NCBI GenBank assembly: GCA_947572405.1
Contig: CANPBV010000086.1
Coordinates: forward strand, 1 to 5,658
Reading direction: 5' to 3'
Length of the DNA: 5,658 nt
From: an uncultured Mycoplasmatota bacterium
Lineage (GTDB): Bacteria > Bacillota_I > Bacilli_A > RF39 > UBA660
The notes under the pieces are model-generated. The model searched no databases and was not told the DNA's origin. It saw only the letters and a program-made list of their open reading frames with translations. Shown one piece after another: positions 1 to 5,646 of the stretch (positions are counted from its first letter, which is position 1; every line of letters starts with the position of its first letter). The position numbers and the translations under genes were made by a program.

Positions 1-2
1 AC

Positions 3-25
3 AAAAAGGCACCCATAGGGTGCGC
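3..25 (-). terminator. Hairpin with T-tract reading on the minus strand
   Basis: GCACCC (9-14) pairs perfectly with GGGTGC (18-23) around the loop ATA. Read on the minus strand, the stem is followed by C and then TTTTT (positions 7 to 3), the classic layout of a rho-independent terminator. No minus-strand gene is visible to the right, so it may be one half of a bidirectional terminator for genes beyond the left edge, or may block antisense transcripts. Confidence 0.45.
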
Positions 26-53
26 ATAACAAAATTTATTTTGTTATTTTTTT
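26..53 (+). terminator. AT-rich rho-independent terminator of an upstream gene
   Basis: ATAACAAAA (26-34) pairs over 9 bases with TTTTGTTAT (39-47) around the loop TTTA. The run of seven T (47-53) follows immediately. Only one G-C pair is present, so the stem alone is weak, but it sits directly after the GC-rich hairpin at 9-23, which may stack on it. It most likely ends transcription of a + strand gene beyond the left edge. Confidence 0.5.
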
Positions 54-78
54 AGATATTGGAATATAGATATTTTTC

Positions 79-108
79 TAGACTTTCTATATTTTAATTT
101 GATATAAT
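79..108 (+). promoter_or_regulatory. Extended -10 housekeeping promoter of the first gene
   Basis: A perfect TATAAT lies at 103-108, preceded by TG at 100-101 (TGnTATAAT, extended -10). A weak -35 (TAGACT, 79-84, four of six matches to TTGACA) lies 18 bases upstream. Transcription should start near 115, about 28 bases before the chosen start codon. The ATG at 107 lies inside the -10 and so cannot be the translation start. Confidence 0.7.
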
Positions 109-128
109 GTATTTGAAAATTTCATTTC

Positions 129-134
129 AGGAGG
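129..134 (+). promoter_or_regulatory. Shine-Dalgarno site fixing the start at 143
   Basis: AGGAGG lies 8 bases before the ATG at 143. It decides the start against the in-frame ATG at 107, which lies within the promoter and has no ribosome binding site. Confidence 0.8.
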
Positions 135-142
135 TTATAAAA

Positions 143-1333
143 ATGAAAAATGGCATTTGGAAAAAATATGAAGAGACAACTCGTAAACCAAACGGAGAAC
201 GAGCTTCTTACCATGATTTGTATGATGATTTAAAGAATAGTAGAAGGAGCTGGGAAATTGCCCAAAGTTTGGATGAATGTACAGAGCAAATCTGCGGAGT
301 AGATTTTAGAACGAGTGGACTAGAACCTGAGGCTGGGGATATTTACGTTTATTATGTTTTAAAAAATGAAAGATTGATTCCAATATTATATTTTAAAATA
401 ACTAAATTTTATGATGGAAAAATCAAACATTTTATTGAATATAATGGAGGACCGACTGGATATGATAGAATTCCTATTCAATATTTTCCAGTAATCATTA
501 GCAAACTTAGGGAAATTGATCCAGAAAAACATAAAGAAGATATAGAGGAACTGGAAACAAGATATCACAATTATGAGCGACTTCTAGAATTGCAATCTAA
601 AACAGAATATACAGAAGAAGAATTGCTTTTCTTATATGAGATGTATAGGAAAAGAGATGTAGATAGAAGTCTTGTGGATTCGAAGATTCAAAATAGAAAT
701 ATACAGGATGATTATGAGTGGTTTTCAGAGGCAGGAAAAGCTAGACTTTTCTTAGCTGTGAAAGGAACTCCATTGGCAGATAGATTATCCATATCGTCAA
801 AAAACGTAATGACTTTAATTGCAGAGAAGAGTTGCTTACAAGGACTTTCTAACGCATCCTCTGAAATAGTAAAAGACAAAGAGTATATAATGGAGTTATT
901 ACAAGTATTTTTTGAATCTGATCAATTAGTACTTCAACCTGAACAACTAAGCAACCTTCCCGAATGTTATCGAATCGATCTTGATATCATAAGCCTAATA
1001 TTCTATCAGTATGGAATGATTACAAATAAAGTCGTAGAATGGTTAGAAAAAAGTACAAAGGGAAGAAAAAAATTAAATAAACCAGAATTTGCTTATCAGT
1101 TATTGGAAGTATTTATTAGATCATTAATTAAAAGGGGAGAACCATATTATGAAAGCGATTTATTAGGATTACTTCCCAATCAAATATTAACCGATATAGA
1201 GAAACATATCATGTTTGGTCCAGAGCCAAATCCATCAAAAGGTTCTTGGTCAGGAGAAGATTTAAAACAAGCTAGTTATCATAGACTGTTAAATCATAAA
1301 GCTAAAATTTTACAATATAGAAAAAAAAGCTAA
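143..1333 (+). CDS. Uncharacterised 396-residue soluble protein
   Basis: I do not recognise this protein with confidence. It has no signal peptide and no long hydrophobic segment, so it is probably cytoplasmic. The N-terminal part (about 35-125) looks beta-rich, with a GDIYVYY strand (65-71) followed by ILYFKI (81-86). Residues 126-200 are highly charged (many E, K, R and Y) and probably helical or coiled. Residues 215-330 look like repeated short helices: SNASSEIVKDKEYIMELL (236-253) and the following stretch faintly recall DUF4116-type repeats, in which the GDxYxYY module also occurs, but this is inference from memory. No catalytic motif is visible. The start at 143 is set by AGGAGG at 129-134 and by the promoter at 79-108. 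The gene has its own promoter, and the next gene has one too, so it may be a single-gene unit, although I see no strong terminator after it. Confidence 0.85.
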   Translation: MKNGIWKKYEETTRKPNGERASYHDLYDDLKNSRRSWEIAQSLDECTEQICGVDFRTSGLEPEAGDIYVYYVLKNERLIPILYFKITKFYDGKIKHFIEYNGGPTGYDRIPIQYFPVIISKLREIDPEKHKEDIEELETRYHNYERLLELQSKTEYTEEELLFLYEMYRKRDVDRSLVDSKIQNRNIQDDYEWFSEAGKARLFLAVKGTPLADRLSISSKNVMTLIAEKSCLQGLSNASSEIVKDKEYIMELLQVFFESDQLVLQPEQLSNLPECYRIDLDIISLIFYQYGMITNKVVEWLEKSTKGRKKLNKPEFAYQLLEVFIRSLIKRGEPYYESDLLGLLPNQILTDIEKHIMFGPEPNPSKGSWSGEDLKQASYHRLLNHKAKILQYRKKS

Positions 1334-1343
1334 TATAACAAAT

Positions 1344-1373
1344 TTGTGAATAAAGCTTTCTATATGATATAAT
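1344..1373 (+). promoter_or_regulatory. Extended -10 promoter of the HD-HAD-lipid kinase-racemase operon
   Basis: TATAAT (1368-1373) is preceded by TG (1365-1366), giving the same TGATATAAT block as the promoters at 100-108 and 5613-5621. The best -35 is TTGTGA (1344-1349, four of six matches) at an 18-base spacing. It lies between the stop codon at 1333 and the start codon at 1395. The predicted transcript start near 1380 leaves a leader of only about 15 bases, just enough for the ribosome binding site AGAAGG (1382-1387). Confidence 0.7.
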
Positions 1374-1394
1374 AATATAGAAGAAGGTTTTAAT

Positions 1395-2144
1395 ATGCAA
1401 TATTTATTAGATTTATTTTTAGGTGGAAATTTAAATCAATCTTTGAATGAAGATTTTAAGAAAAAACAGAATAATAAACAATATATAGAAACAATTTGTG
1501 CTCATCCCGATCAGCAATCTTTAGAGAAAATTTTAAAACAATTAAAAAAAACAAATATAAAACGTTTAATACAAGAATTAGAAACAATTAATGAAGAAGA
1601 ACTTTATACGAGTTTTATTCATGGAATTAACCATAATGAAAGGGTTTTATTTTGGGCTTATATTTTATCCTTACAATGTGGACTGGAGGAAGCTGATATC
1701 AGAATTGTCTTAGATGCTACAAAATACCATGATGTAGGAAGAGTGAATGATTTAGTAGATCCAAGTCATGGAAGAAGAAGTGCTCAAGTAATTGCCCAAC
1801 TTGTCAATGATCCGATTTATGAAAACAAGGAAAATATGGGCTTGTTACAAGGAATTGTAGAGTTACACTCTTTAAAAGATACAATGGCAGAACAGATTAT
1901 GAAGAAATATGGGATTACAGATAAAAGTAGATTTTATACTTTATTTTCCATTTTAAAGGATGCAGATGCGCTAGATAGAATTAGAATTACTTATATGTTA
2001 GACATAGTTTCTTGTTTAAATCCAACCTATTTAAGAATTCTATATTCTAAGCGTCTATTATTAGCAGCACATGAGTTAAATGAATTTTATATGAAAAATG
2101 AAGAACATACAAAAGGGGGAAAATATGAAAAATATTTATATTGA
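1395..2144 (+). CDS. HD-domain metal-dependent phosphohydrolase
   Basis: This 249-residue protein carries an HD domain at about 70-200, a fold that hydrolyses phosphomonoesters or phosphodiesters, often of nucleotides. Visible metal ligands, in order, are H80 (in HGINHNERV, 76-84), H112-D113 (the HD pair in KYHDVGR), H125 (HGRRSA), H158 and D191 (in KDADALD, 188-194). The H-HD-H-H-D set is the pattern of HD enzymes that bind two metals, as in YqeK-type enzymes, rather than the minimal H-HD-D set. The first 70 residues are helical and charged and resemble nothing I know. There is no signal peptide, so it is probably cytoplasmic. AGAAGG (1382-1387) lies 7 bases before the ATG. The gene is first in its operon and its last 20 bases overlap the HAD gene. 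The substrate cannot be told from sequence. The family call is firm. Confidence 0.88.
   Translation: MQYLLDLFLGGNLNQSLNEDFKKKQNNKQYIETICAHPDQQSLEKILKQLKKTNIKRLIQELETINEEELYTSFIHGINHNERVLFWAYILSLQCGLEEADIRIVLDATKYHDVGRVNDLVDPSHGRRSAQVIAQLVNDPIYENKENMGLLQGIVELHSLKDTMAEQIMKKYGITDKSRFYTLFSILKDADALDRIRITYMLDIVSCLNPTYLRILYSKRLLLAAHELNEFYMKNEEHTKGGKYEKYLY
2113..2119 (+). promoter_or_regulatory. Shine-Dalgarno site inside the HD gene, fixing the HAD start
   Basis: AAGGGGG lies 5 bases before the ATG at 2125 and inside the 3' end of the HD gene. It favours 2125 over the in-frame ATG at 2098, which lacks a comparable site and would add nine residues ahead of the conserved DFDGV strand. Confidence 0.6.
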
Positions 2145-2637
2145 TTTTGATGGAGTAATCATGGATACAAACCGAGTTACATATGATATGTTAGATCGAT
2201 TAGAAGTAGATAAAACGGATAGTGAAAAGATGAGTGAATTTTATTCAAATTTAAATTGGAAAAAAATTCTTTCATTAACACCAATTATTAATGATGCATT
2301 TGGTTGTATGAAAAAACTTTACGCCTCAGGAAAATGTAATCTTGCCATTTTAACACATGTAAATTCAGTAGATGAAGCAATTGCAAAAATCAACTTTATT
2401 CGAAAATACATGAAAGATGTTACCATTATTCCTGTGCCAAGAGAGCTTTCTAAGACGAAAATGTGTTCTACCAAAGATTCTATTTTAATCGATGATTATT
2501 CGGGAAATTTAATGGAATGGGAAAAAGAAGGTGGAATTGGGATTCAATTTTCTACAGATTTAAGTAAAAACAAAGGATTTCCTGTTATATCTATGTTAGA
2601 TAGTATTTTAAATATGGAATTTATAGAAAAGAACTAG
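2125..2637 (+). CDS. HAD-superfamily phosphatase, 5'(3')-deoxyribonucleotidase-like
   Basis: This 170-residue protein carries the four HAD motifs. Motif I is IDFDGV with D7 as nucleophile and D9 as general acid. Motif II is Thr77 in ILTHVN. The motif III Lys is K110 or K112 in SKTKM. Motif IV is LIDDYSGN with D123-D124 binding Mg. A short helical cap (about 15-70) sits between motifs I and II. Size, cap position and the DDYSGN ending resemble the NT5C-type 5'-nucleotidases that dephosphorylate (deoxy)nucleoside monophosphates, but another small phosphate ester is possible. It is probably cytoplasmic. The start is set by AAGGGGG (2113-2119). The frame overlaps the HD gene by 20 bases, so the two are very likely translated in a coupled way and perhaps act in one pathway. 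HAD membership is firm and the substrate is inferred. Confidence 0.85.
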   Translation: MKNIYIDFDGVIMDTNRVTYDMLDRLEVDKTDSEKMSEFYSNLNWKKILSLTPIINDAFGCMKKLYASGKCNLAILTHVNSVDEAIAKINFIRKYMKDVTIIPVPRELSKTKMCSTKDSILIDDYSGNLMEWEKEGGIGIQFSTDLSKNKGFPVISMLDSILNMEFIEKN

Positions 2638-2661
2638 ATTTTCTACGTTAAAGGTGATTGG

Positions 2662-3594
2662 ATGAAGAAATGTGCAGTTATTTATAATCCAAAAAGTGGG
2701 AAACACAAAAACATGGCCGATTTTTTGAATGTAACAAAAAAAATCTTAAGTCATTATCATTATGAAGCCACTTTTTTTAAAACTTCAAAGCCAGGCGATG
2801 CTACCAATATCATATTAGATTTAGATAATGATTATTTTCTTGCCATTATTGCAGGTGGAGATGGGACACTAAATGAAGGGGTTACAGGAAATTTTATGCG
2901 TGAAAAAAAACTTCTTTTAGCAAGTCTTCCCATTGGAACTACCAATGATGTAGGTTCTATGTATGGATATACAAAAAATTATCAAAAAGATTTGGAATTG
3001 CTTTTAAATGGAACAGTTAAGAATGTGGATACTTGTTTTCTAAATTCCAAGCCTTTTATTTACGCTGCCTGTTTTGGTAATTATGTCGATGTTTCTTATG
3101 CAACTCCTAGAAATTTAAAAGAAAAATTTGGAAGGTTTGGCTATTTACTATATGGAATCAAAAAAATTTTTAGTCACCTTCAGCAATATTCTATTGAGTA
3201 TGAAATCGATGGCCAAAGAAAAGAAGGTGAGTTTTCATTCTTATTCATTACAAATAGTAACAGGTTAGCTGGGAGACGCCTTTATAAAAATGTGAAATTA
3301 AATGATAACATGTTTGAAGTGGCATTTTGTAAAGCGAAAAGAAAAAGGGAACTTATGAAAATGATACCAGTCATATTGAGTCCAACTGTCAAAAAAATTC
3401 CTGGAATTGTGTATTATAGGACCAGTCATTTAACGATAAAATTAAAAAATGGAGTGGAAGAATCTTGGTGTTTGGATGGCGAAGAATATTTTACAACAGA
3501 GCATGTTTTCCATTTTAGTGTACAAAACGATATGCAAATGTTGGTTCCAAAAAGGAATGTTCATAAATTATTTAAAGAGGAGGATAAAATATGA
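2662..3594 (+). CDS. Diacylglycerol kinase-family lipid kinase (DgkB/YegS type)
   Basis: Soluble lipid kinases of this family phosphorylate diacylglycerol or a related lipid with ATP at the membrane surface. In Gram-positive bacteria they return the diacylglycerol released by lipoteichoic acid synthesis to the phospholipid pathway. Visible motifs are NPKSGK (9-14), the nucleotide-binding GGDGTLNE (65-72), LPIGTTNDVG (89-98) and a C-terminal LDGE (271-274) carrying the catalytic Glu. D215 sits where the family has its Mg-binding Asp, although DG is replaced by DN here. At 310 residues the length is normal, with no transmembrane segment. AAGGTGAT (2651-2658) precedes the ATG by 3 bases. The gene is 24 bases after the HAD gene and overlaps the next by ATGA, which places it within the operon. 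The family is certain. The lipid substrate is inferred, because sphingosine and undecaprenol-type kinases share these motifs. Confidence 0.92.
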   Translation: MKKCAVIYNPKSGKHKNMADFLNVTKKILSHYHYEATFFKTSKPGDATNIILDLDNDYFLAIIAGGDGTLNEGVTGNFMREKKLLLASLPIGTTNDVGSMYGYTKNYQKDLELLLNGTVKNVDTCFLNSKPFIYAACFGNYVDVSYATPRNLKEKFGRFGYLLYGIKKIFSHLQQYSIEYEIDGQRKEGEFSFLFITNSNRLAGRRLYKNVKLNDNMFEVAFCKAKRKRELMKMIPVILSPTVKKIPGIVYYRTSHLTIKLKNGVEESWCLDGEEYFTTEHVFHFSVQNDMQMLVPKRNVHKLFKEEDKI

Positions 3595-4316
3595 AAATTG
3601 GTGTATTTGATTCAGGGATAGGTGGATTAAATGTTTTAAAGGAAATCATGAAGAAACATCCTAATTTAGAATGTCTTTATTATGGCGACACTTTGTATTT
3701 ACCATATGGAGAAAAAAGCAAAGAAGAATTAATAAAACTGGGTGTTCGGATTATTCGCTTTTTTGAAGAAAAACAAGTAGATAGAATCATTATTGCATGT
3801 GGAACATGTAGTAGTTTGGTAGAAGAATATCAAAAATATACAGCAATTCCGATTGATGATGTGATTGGACCAACAGTAGAGTATACAAAAAGTCATTATC
3901 ACAAAGTTGCTTTACTCGCAACTCCAGCAACGATTAAGAATGGGATTTTTGAAAAAAAATTAGTACAAGAAGGAATTGAGGTCCACCCTTTAAGTTGCCC
4001 AGGTTTTGCACCATATTTAGAAGGATTATCGGAAACTCTAAATATAGAAGAAGAATTAAAGCCACTTCAAAGTGAAAATTATGAGGCTGTTATCTTGGGT
4101 TGTACCCATTATCCTCTATTAAAAGAGGAAATAGAAAAAACATTATCTGTTGCTACAATTGATATGGGAAAGATATTAAGCGAAAAAATAAATTTGAAAG
4201 AATCAGCTCCTTTATTAACGGTCTATATGAGCAAAGTAACACCGCTTTTAGAGCAAAATGTAAATAAAATCCTAGAAAGGGAAATCTTATTAATAGAAAA
4301 GAATTTACCTGTATAA
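3591..4316 (+). CDS. Divergent glutamate racemase-family protein (MurI-like)
   Basis: Glutamate racemase makes D-glutamate for peptidoglycan in the cytoplasm using two cysteines and no cofactor. Both are present: C70 in the first loop (ACGTCS, 69-74) and C171 in LGCTHYPLL (169-177). Also conserved are DSGIGG (7-12), GDTLYLPYG (32-40), ATPATIKNG (110-118) and CPGFAPYLEG (136-145). Several sites differ from the usual family sequence: the first loop reads CGT instead of CNT, so the substrate-contacting Asn is Gly; PYG is preceded by YL rather than RV or RI; and IDMG (190-193) replaces IDSG. At 241 residues it is shorter than the usual 260-270. GAGGAGG (3577-3583) lies 7 bases before the ATG, which overlaps the kinase stop as ATGA and implies translational coupling. 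It may be the working MurI of this organism or a paralogue with altered substrate. Fold and cysteine pair are firm. Confidence 0.85.
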   Translation: MKIGVFDSGIGGLNVLKEIMKKHPNLECLYYGDTLYLPYGEKSKEELIKLGVRIIRFFEEKQVDRIIIACGTCSSLVEEYQKYTAIPIDDVIGPTVEYTKSHYHKVALLATPATIKNGIFEKKLVQEGIEVHPLSCPGFAPYLEGLSETLNIEEELKPLQSENYEAVILGCTHYPLLKEEIEKTLSVATIDMGKILSEKINLKESAPLLTVYMSKVTPLLEQNVNKILEREILLIEKNLPV

Positions 4317-4350
4317 ATCGTACCATAATAGAAATAATAAATATGGTGAT
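4317..4350 (+). promoter_or_regulatory. Hairpin that can cover the ribosome binding site of the lipoprotein gene
   Basis: ATC (4317-4319) and ACCATA (4322-4327), separated by a GT bulge, are complementary to TATGGT (4342-4347) followed by GAT (4348-4350), with a 14-base AT-rich loop. The right arm contains the whole Shine-Dalgarno site GGTGAT (4345-4350). In a transcript reading through from the racemase gene, the nine-pair stem would hide this site. The pairing is seen directly. A regulatory role is inference. Confidence 0.35.
4345..4350 (+). promoter_or_regulatory. Shine-Dalgarno site fixing the lipoprotein start at 4355
   Basis: GGTGAT, complementary to the 3' end of 16S rRNA, lies 4 bases before the ATG at 4355. 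The same type of site, at nearly the same spacing, serves the lipid kinase gene (2653-2658). The in-frame ATG at 4343 overlaps this site and has no site of its own. Starting at 4355 also gives a better signal peptide (MKKW then hydrophobic residues). Confidence 0.65.
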
Positions 4351-4354
4351 TTCT

Positions 4355-5527
4355 ATGAAAAAATGGGTAATTCTTTTCTTTTTTTGTTGGTGTATGATTG
4401 GTTGTCAGCATACGCAAGAAATTGTGAATTTTGAGGGAAAAGATATCGATGAATTAAAAGTATATGTGGAAGATTATTACCTAGAATTAGAAATAGAAGA
4501 AATATATAGTAAGGAAAAAACAGGAACCATTTTAAAACAAATTCCAAGTAGTGGTAAAATTGAAAAAAACGAAAAGATAAAAGTTGTTGTTTCAAAAGAA
4601 ATCAATTATGAAGAATGGAAAATTAATGAATTAGGAAATATTCCAATTATGATGTATCATGGAATACAAAATATGTTGGATCGTGAAACTGACTATACCA
4701 AAGGAAATATTGATATAAATGGTTATCAAAGGACAAGTGAATCATTTAAACATGACTTAGAATTTTATTATAAGGAAGGCTATCGAATGATACGTTTGTC
4801 TGATTTTGTGAAAGGAAAAATTGATGTAGAATTAGGGAAAAGCCCAATTATTTTGACATTCGATGATGGAAAACATAATATAGATGTTTCTAAAAATGAA
4901 AAGGGAGAACTTGTGATTGATCCGAATTGTGCAATTGGAATATTGGAGGAATTTAAAAAGATGTATCCAGATTTCGGGGTTACAGCAACTTTCTTTTTAA
5001 ATGAAGGATTATTTGAAAGTGAATACAATGAGGAAATTATAAAATGGTTAATCAACCATGGATATGATATAGGCAACCATAGTTTGAATCACCCTGACTT
5101 CTCAAAAATAACAGAGGAACAGGCATCAAAACAGATTGGAGGTATGTATTATCTTTTGGACTCTATGATCCCCAAAGAATATGTTTCTATTGTAGCGCTT
5201 CCTTTCGGATCTCCTTATAGTAAAGATCATGTAAATTTTTCCCACATTTTAAATAGTAGTTATGAAGGAAAAAATTATCATACGATTGCAACATTACGAG
5301 TTGGCTGGGAAGCAAACCCATCTCCTTTTTCTAAACAATTTGACGCTACCTTTTTAAAAAGAATTCGTGCCTATGATAATAATGGAATGGATTTTGATAT
5401 TGAAATGAATTTTAAGATTTTATCTGAAACAAGATTTATTTCAGATGGAGATCCCAATATCATTACTATACCAAAATATTTAAAGTCAAATTTAGGAAAA
5501 ACAACATTAAAAGTAAATACTTATTAA
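4355..5527 (+). CDS. PASTA-domain lipoprotein with CE4 polysaccharide deacetylase domain
   Basis: The 390-residue precursor starts with MKKW, a hydrophobic core and a lipobox MIGC, so Cys17 should be lipidated and the protein held on the outer face of the membrane. Residues about 24-81 form one PASTA domain, with GKDIDELK at its start, then GTILKQIPSSG (57-67) and KIKVVVSK (74-81); PASTA domains can bind uncrosslinked peptidoglycan. From IPIMMYHG (96-103) the rest is a CE4 deacetylase, the fold that removes acetyl groups from peptidoglycan or other N-acetylhexosamine polymers using a metal. Motif 1 is TFDDG (168-172) and motif 2 is NHSLNHP (241-247, metal ligands H242 and H246). Between TFDDG and TATFF (210-214) is a loop with VIDPNCAIGILEEF (187-200). 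Motif 3 reads ALPFG (281-285) without its usual Arg, and no Leu-x-His motif 5 is seen. It may be co-transcribed with the operon. The substrate is unknown. Confidence 0.9.
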   Translation: MKKWVILFFFCWCMIGCQHTQEIVNFEGKDIDELKVYVEDYYLELEIEEIYSKEKTGTILKQIPSSGKIEKNEKIKVVVSKEINYEEWKINELGNIPIMMYHGIQNMLDRETDYTKGNIDINGYQRTSESFKHDLEFYYKEGYRMIRLSDFVKGKIDVELGKSPIILTFDDGKHNIDVSKNEKGELVIDPNCAIGILEEFKKMYPDFGVTATFFLNEGLFESEYNEEIIKWLINHGYDIGNHSLNHPDFSKITEEQASKQIGGMYYLLDSMIPKEYVSIVALPFGSPYSKDHVNFSHILNSSYEGKNYHTIATLRVGWEANPSPFSKQFDATFLKRIRAYDNNGMDFDIEMNFKILSETRFISDGDPNIITIPKYLKSNLGKTTLKVNTY

Positions 5528-5538
5528 ACTGTTTTTTT
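5497..5538 (+). terminator. Candidate AT-rich terminator overlapping the end of the lipoprotein gene
   Basis: TTAAAAGT (5507-5514) pairs with ACTT (5519-5522) and TTAA (5524-5527), with one bulged A, around the loop AAAT. AAAAACA (5497-5503) can extend the stem by pairing with TGTTTTT (5530-5536). Seven T (5532-5538) close the structure. The stem is almost all A-T, and its left arm lies inside the last codons of the gene. It is comparable in kind to the AT-rich terminator at 26-53. Confidence 0.35.
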
Positions 5539-5592
5539 CTTACATAAAAGTGATCGTTTACAATCTACCTGATAAGGATAAAAAAAATACTC

Positions 5593-5621
5593 TCGCTATT
5601 TCGTGCATATTTTGATATAAT
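5593..5621 (+). promoter_or_regulatory. Extended -10 promoter of the gene at the right edge
   Basis: TATAAT (5616-5621) with TG at 5613-5614 repeats the TTTGATATAAT block of the first promoter. The -35 is poor (TCGCTA, 5593-5598, three of six matches, 17-base spacing), as expected where an extended -10 carries the promoter. It points to the start codon at 5647. Confidence 0.6.
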
Positions 5622-5646
5622 AAAAAATAGGAAGGTAGGAATAGAT

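Noticed and set aside
63..93. Inverted repeat AATATAGA (63-70) / TCTATATT (86-93), with a similar pair TTCTATAT (1358-1365) / ATATAGAA (1375-1382), as a possible shared operator of the first two promoters
   Set aside because: ATATAGA also occurs several times inside coding regions, as expected in such AT-rich DNA, and the arm spacing differs between the two sites. There is not enough to call an operator.
107..142. N-terminal extension of the first gene from the ATG at 107
   Set aside because: This ATG lies within the TATAAT of the promoter and would not be in the transcript. AGGAGG at 129-134 points to the ATG at 143.
1326..1359. Possible terminator after the first gene (AAAGCT 1326-1331 with AGCTTT 1354-1359, palindrome ACAAATTTGT within)
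   Set aside because: The stem is short with a long loop and no T-tract follows. The region is better explained by the operon promoter.
4343..4354. Earlier in-frame ATG for the lipoprotein gene
   Set aside because: It overlaps the ribosome binding site GGTGAT that serves the ATG at 4355, has no site of its own, and adds MVIS ahead of a normal MKKW signal peptide start.
4780..5076. Minus-strand open frame of 98 codons inside the lipoprotein gene, and shorter ones at 386-568, 4223-4417 and 4353-4595
   Set aside because: They lie antisense to well-supported genes, show no family motifs and have low-complexity compositions typical of shadow frames.
5556..5581. GTTTAC and GGATAA 14 bases apart, resembling a SigB-type promoter
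   Set aside because: The -10 half matches only partly, the sequence is AT-rich, and a better housekeeping promoter lies between it and the start codon at 5647.
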